7,766 bases of DNA from Candidatus Peregrinibacteria bacterium. GTDB lineage: Bacteria; Patescibacteriota; Gracilibacteria; UM-FILTER-43-11. The position numbers were made by a program, and so were the translations under genes. The notes under the pieces were generated by a model. It made no database searches, was not told where the DNA came from, and saw nothing but the letters and a program-made list of their open reading frames with translations. Below, in pieces: positions 5,546 to 7,766 of this stretch (its first letter is position 1; each line of letters begins with the position of its first letter). The DNA is taken from contig JACRIF010000074.1 of NCBI GenBank assembly GCA_016220125.1, positions 1 to 7,766 on the forward strand. The letters run 5' to 3'.

Positions 5546-5552
5546 AAGGGAG
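5546..5552 (+). promoter_or_regulatory. Shine-Dalgarno sequence deciding the start at 5561
   Basis: AAGGGAG ends 8 nt before the ATG at 5561. The upstream in-frame ATG at 5498 has no SD, so 5561 is the better start. Confidence 0.65.
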
Positions 5553-5560
5553 TGTTCACA

Positions 5561-5917
5561 ATGCAGAGGCGCGTGTATTACCGAACAGTGGCGGATCTCG
5601 TTCCGTTGGTTCAAGCTTCCAAGAAGAGGGATGTTGAGCCCGTGGATCTGGTGATCGAAGCCTGCAAACGGCATCACCTCGAGGACCTGGGGCATCTCAC
5701 CGACTTGAACGACACTTGGATCGACATCGATCGAAAGCGGTTTTCACTGGAAAAGGAGGTGGCTCAGCAACTCTTCGATGCCCAGGTGTACACCGACCTG
5801 CTCAGCAAGAATCCTGTCCGCATCTGCGGCAAGAAGGAAGGGGATCGCCTGACCAAGGTGGTCGCCCTGAACCTCATTTTCGCCGAAGATGCCCTCATGC
5901 TCGCCAAGTCCGGCTAG
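5561..5917 (+). CDS. Unrecognised 118-residue soluble protein
   Basis: I do not recognise this protein. It is predicted cytoplasmic, with no signal peptide or membrane segment, and reads as mostly helical with many charged residues. The N-terminal 30 residues are basic (MQRRVYYRT, then KKRD). The middle has an HHLEDLGHL segment with several histidines, followed by an acidic strand-like stretch (LNDTWIDID). Two cysteines are present, in IEACKRHH and VRICGKK. The track of in-frame codons extends upstream to 5498, but the ATG at 5561 has an SD and the extra 21 residues look non-coding. It is divergent from the lipoprotein gene, appears monocistronic, and is followed by a hairpin-rich 3' region ending in a terminator. 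Codon use is consistent with a real gene; no function is proposed. Confidence 0.7.
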   Translation: MQRRVYYRTVADLVPLVQASKKRDVEPVDLVIEACKRHHLEDLGHLTDLNDTWIDIDRKRFSLEKEVAQQLFDAQVYTDLLSKNPVRICGKKEGDRLTKVVALNLIFAEDALMLAKSG

Positions 5918-5938
5918 CAACCCTCCCAACCTTTGGCT

Positions 5939-6087
5939 CCTTGTCCGCATTCGCGGGCCATGGGCCTTGTCCGCATCGGCCTCCGTGCCGAGGCAATGGG
6001 TCCGATCACCGGATCGGCCCAACCCCAAGCAATTGAAGGGTCTATCGTTCAATGAAATGGCCAGTGGCATCCCACTTGGCTTTTTTT
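5939..6087 (+). ncRNA. Hairpin-rich non-coding region ending in a terminator (3' UTR or candidate small RNA)
   Basis: Five hairpins follow in series: CCGC/GCGG (5945-5956), GCCTC/GAGGC (5979-5994), TGGG-bulge-CCGATC with GATCGGCCCA (5997-6021, ten pairs and a tetraloop), ATTGAA/TTCAAT (6032-6053) and the terminator at 6060-6087. A 12-bp direct repeat, CCTTGTCCGCAT, occurs at 5939-5950 and 5965-5976. No convincing reading frame covers it. I see no separate promoter, so it may simply be the tail of the preceding mRNA. It matches no RNA family I can name. Confidence 0.4.
6060..6087 (+). terminator. Strong intrinsic terminator after the 118-aa protein gene
   Basis: GCCA-GTGG (6060-6067) pairs with CCAC-T-TGGC (6072-6080), eight pairs with one bulged T, closing a CATC loop. 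T7 follows at 6081-6087. It lies 142 nt after the stop codon at 5917 and just before the next promoter. Confidence 0.9.
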
Positions 6088-6099
6088 GGCGATTCACCT

Positions 6100-6127
6100 A
6101 TGAAAATCATTGAAAATAGTGTATAAT
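6100..6127 (+). promoter_or_regulatory. Sigma70-type promoter of the ATP-grasp/nitrilase operon
   Basis: ATGAAA (6100-6105), 16 bp of spacer and a perfect -10 TATAAT (6122-6127). Transcription would start near 6134, giving a leader of about 23 nt with no SD before the ATG at 6157. Confidence 0.65.
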
Positions 6128-6156
6128 AATCAGATGGTAACAAGTGGCGCAAAAAA

Positions 6157-7080
6157 ATGATGAAAAAAAAGCTGGTGGTCGGAATGCTCAACACCGGGAA
6201 AAGCGGACTCGAGGAGCGGTTGTTTTCGCGGGTGGCAAAGAGGAAAGGGGTCAAATTGGTCATGATCAATCTTTCCAAGCGATTCAACGAGAAGGAGTTT
6301 GAGAAGGAAATCGCGCCCTGCGACGTCGTCTACAACAATGCGGGCGAGGAATTTGTGCTGGAACCGCTCAAGGCCATCGAGGAGTACGGCAAGCAGGTGG
6401 TCGACGGCTCAAAATTGTATTATTACACCGAGGACAAGTGGATGTGCTATGTGAAGTGCCGGGAGCACGGAATCCCAACCCCGAAAACCACACTGCTTCC
6501 GAGCAATCTGGCGTTGGCCAAGGCCGAGCTGAGGGAATTCGGGCAATGGCCCGTGGTCCTCAAGCGAATCTACGGGATGGAGGGGAAATTTGTGGAGAAG
6601 GCCGACAACCTTGCCGAGGCGTTGGCCATCTTAAGGTCCATTTGGGCCAAGGACATCGACAAGCTCCCTTTTGTCGCTCAGGAATACATCAAATCCTACG
6701 CCTATCGTGTCACGATGATTGGCGGAAAAATTGTCCAGGCGGTCATCAAAAAATCCCGCCACTGGAAGTGCACGGGGGTCTATTCGGGGGATTGCGAGAA
6801 GTTCAGGGTCGACAAAAAACTGCGGGCGCTTCTTGGAAAGGTGTACCGCGCCACCCGGATCAATATTTGCGGAATCTATTTGCTGAAACGCGGAAAGGAA
6901 TGGTTGGTGCTCGAGGTGAACACGGAGCCCGGGTTGGTGTTCGTCAGGGCTGAGTACGAAAAATTGATCGGCTGCATTTTTGATTTTATTTTGAAAACGG
7001 CTCGGAAGCGAAAGCCAAAAAAGAGTAAAAAAACGGTCCGAATTCCGGTCGCCCAATTGCATTTGAGGAAAATTCGTTGA
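6157..7080 (+). CDS. RimK-like ATP-grasp domain protein (putative carboxylate-amine ligase)
   Basis: ATP-grasp enzymes activate a carboxylate as acyl-phosphate and join it to an amine. In these 307 residues the domain order fits the RimK/LysX group. There is an N-terminal segment ending DVVYNNAG (about 56-63), then EDK with Lys94, GIPTPKT (105-111), VVLK with Lys136, a glycine loop YGMEGK, FVAQEY with Glu176, YRV with Arg184, and LEVNTEPGL with metal ligands Glu253 and Asn255. The Asp that normally opens the last motif as a third metal ligand (the D in RimK's 'GVDLL') is Tyr241 here (CGIYLL), and the Asp of RimK's 'DIR' is Ala182. The C terminus (about 281-307) is very basic, possibly for nucleic acid or acidic-substrate binding. 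The starts at 6157 and 6160 are adjacent ATGs without SD. It ends with TGA and is followed after 26 nt by a carbon-nitrogen hydrolase, probably in one operon. The substrate is unknown. Confidence 0.85.
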   Translation: MMKKKLVVGMLNTGKSGLEERLFSRVAKRKGVKLVMINLSKRFNEKEFEKEIAPCDVVYNNAGEEFVLEPLKAIEEYGKQVVDGSKLYYYTEDKWMCYVKCREHGIPTPKTTLLPSNLALAKAELREFGQWPVVLKRIYGMEGKFVEKADNLAEALAILRSIWAKDIDKLPFVAQEYIKSYAYRVTMIGGKIVQAVIKKSRHWKCTGVYSGDCEKFRVDKKLRALLGKVYRATRINICGIYLLKRGKEWLVLEVNTEPGLVFVRAEYEKLIGCIFDFILKTARKRKPKKSKKTVRIPVAQLHLRKIR

Positions 7081-7106
7081 ATAATTAATTGCCTAATCGG
7101 TACTCC

Positions 7107-7766
7107 ATGAAAAAAGTCTCAAAAAACAAAAAATTGCCCGTCATCGCCGTGGCGCCCATTCGGTATTTCGACATGGACAAGGAGCACAATCTCAAAAAGA
7201 TTCAGCAGTATATCGGAAAGGCCGCCAAGCGCGGAGCGGACCTCGTGTGCTTTCCCGAGGCGTGCGTCACCGATGGCAAACATCTCCTGCTCGATGGCCC
7301 TCTCATTCGGGCGATTGGCGACGCATGCAAAAAGCATGCCATCTGGTGCATTGTGACCGAGGATGTGAAGCTGGGCGAACGTATTTTCAATTCAGCGGTA
7401 CTCATCAATCGGAACGGCAAGGTGAAGGGGCATTACGAGAAGATTTACCTGTGCGGCGATGATACCCATGCCGGAACCGAGGTCAAGGTGTTCAAAACCG
7501 ATTTCGCCAAGATCGGCATCGCCATTTGTTGGGATTTGACGTTCCCACGGTTGTTCAATGAAATGAAGCTCATGGGCGCCGAAATCGTCTTCTGCCCCGC
7601 GAAATGGTACGTCGATATCGAGTCCCATCCCCATTCGCACACGGAAAGGGAGACCAACCTCCTCCGATCCTTGGTCCTGGCCCGCGCGCACGAGAATGTG
7701 TTCTATGTGGCCCTGTGCAACCCGTACCTGAAGGACGCCGACCAGATTTCCTATTCCGCCATCGCG
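7107..7766 (+). CDS. Carbon-nitrogen hydrolase (nitrilase superfamily), 3' end outside window
   Basis: This frame stays open to the window edge (220 residues seen), so the C terminus is missing. Nitrilase-superfamily enzymes hydrolyse amides or nitriles through a Glu-Lys-Cys triad. All three are visible: Glu51 (CFPEA), Lys112 (HYEKIYL) and Cys141 (AICWD). Other family signatures are FNSAVLI before the Lys, KIGIAICWDLTFPRLF around the Cys, GAEIVFCPA after it, and ARAHENVFYVALCNP near the end. No signal peptide is visible; the N terminus is short and basic. The start at 7107 has no SD and lies 26 nt after the ATP-grasp stop, with no terminator or promoter between, so the two are probably co-transcribed. 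The subfamily (omega-amidase, carbamoyl amidase, glutaminase) cannot be decided. The pairing would suit a deamidating or ammonia-supplying partner of the ligase. Confidence 0.9.
   Translation, partial: MKKVSKNKKLPVIAVAPIRYFDMDKEHNLKKIQQYIGKAAKRGADLVCFPEACVTDGKHLLLDGPLIRAIGDACKKHAIWCIVTEDVKLGERIFNSAVLINRNGKVKGHYEKIYLCGDDTHAGTEVKVFKTDFAKIGIAICWDLTFPRLFNEMKLMGAEIVFCPAKWYVDIESHPHSHTERETNLLRSLVLARAHENVFYVALCNPYLKDADQISYSAIA

Noticed and set aside
5716..6036. 106-codon open frame overlapping the 118-aa gene and its 3' region
   Set aside because: Arg/Pro/Gly-rich out-of-frame product, no SD, and mostly inside the better-supported gene.

Overview
The window looks bacterial. It has sigma70-type promoters with TATAAT-like -10 boxes, several intrinsic terminators and a lipoprotein signal with a classical lipobox. 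TGA ends two of the reading frames, so the standard genetic code fits. I cannot name the organism. Most starts lack a Shine-Dalgarno sequence, the genes are short and mostly single, and several proteins are unrecognised. This would fit a Patescibacteria/CPR-type (for example Peregrinibacteria-like) genome, but that is inference only.

Layout. At 2-511 is the 3' end of a glycerophosphodiester phosphodiesterase (+). A terminator at 539-568 physically overlaps the promoter (548-576) of an unrecognised Lys/Ala-rich protein (605-1846, +) with an internal repeat; it ends at a terminator (1865-1898). At 1929-2115 is an elaborate control region: an extended -10 promoter with a perfect 7-bp dyad over the -10, a ~100-nt nested stem structure, and a strong Shine-Dalgarno. 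It precedes a 109-aa two-helix membrane protein (2116-2445, +). A terminator usable from both strands (2485-2530) and a degenerate 7-bp tandem repeat (2549-2583) separate it from the convergent asnS (2584-3879, -). Behind asnS on the minus strand lies a secreted lipoprotein that fuses a dienelactone-hydrolase domain to a cupredoxin domain (3989-5335, -). Its terminator again overlaps the next promoter, that of asnS. Divergent from it is an unrecognised 118-aa protein (5561-5917, +), followed by a hairpin-rich non-coding stretch ending in a strong terminator (6060-6087). The window closes with a probable two-gene operon: a RimK-like ATP-grasp protein (6157-7080, +) and, 26 nt downstream, a carbon-nitrogen hydrolase of the nitrilase superfamily (7107 to the end, +, cut by the window edge).

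How they work together: asnS is translation housekeeping and the GDPD is phospholipid/glycerol-phosphate turnover. The ATP-grasp/nitrilase pair is the only clear functional unit and suggests amide-bond formation coupled to amide hydrolysis, substrate unknown. No mobile element, CRISPR array, tRNA or rRNA was seen. No gene-free stretch exceeds 300 bases. The most interesting non-coding signals are the structured leader at 1970-2071 with its operator-like dyad, and the hairpin cluster at 5939-6087.
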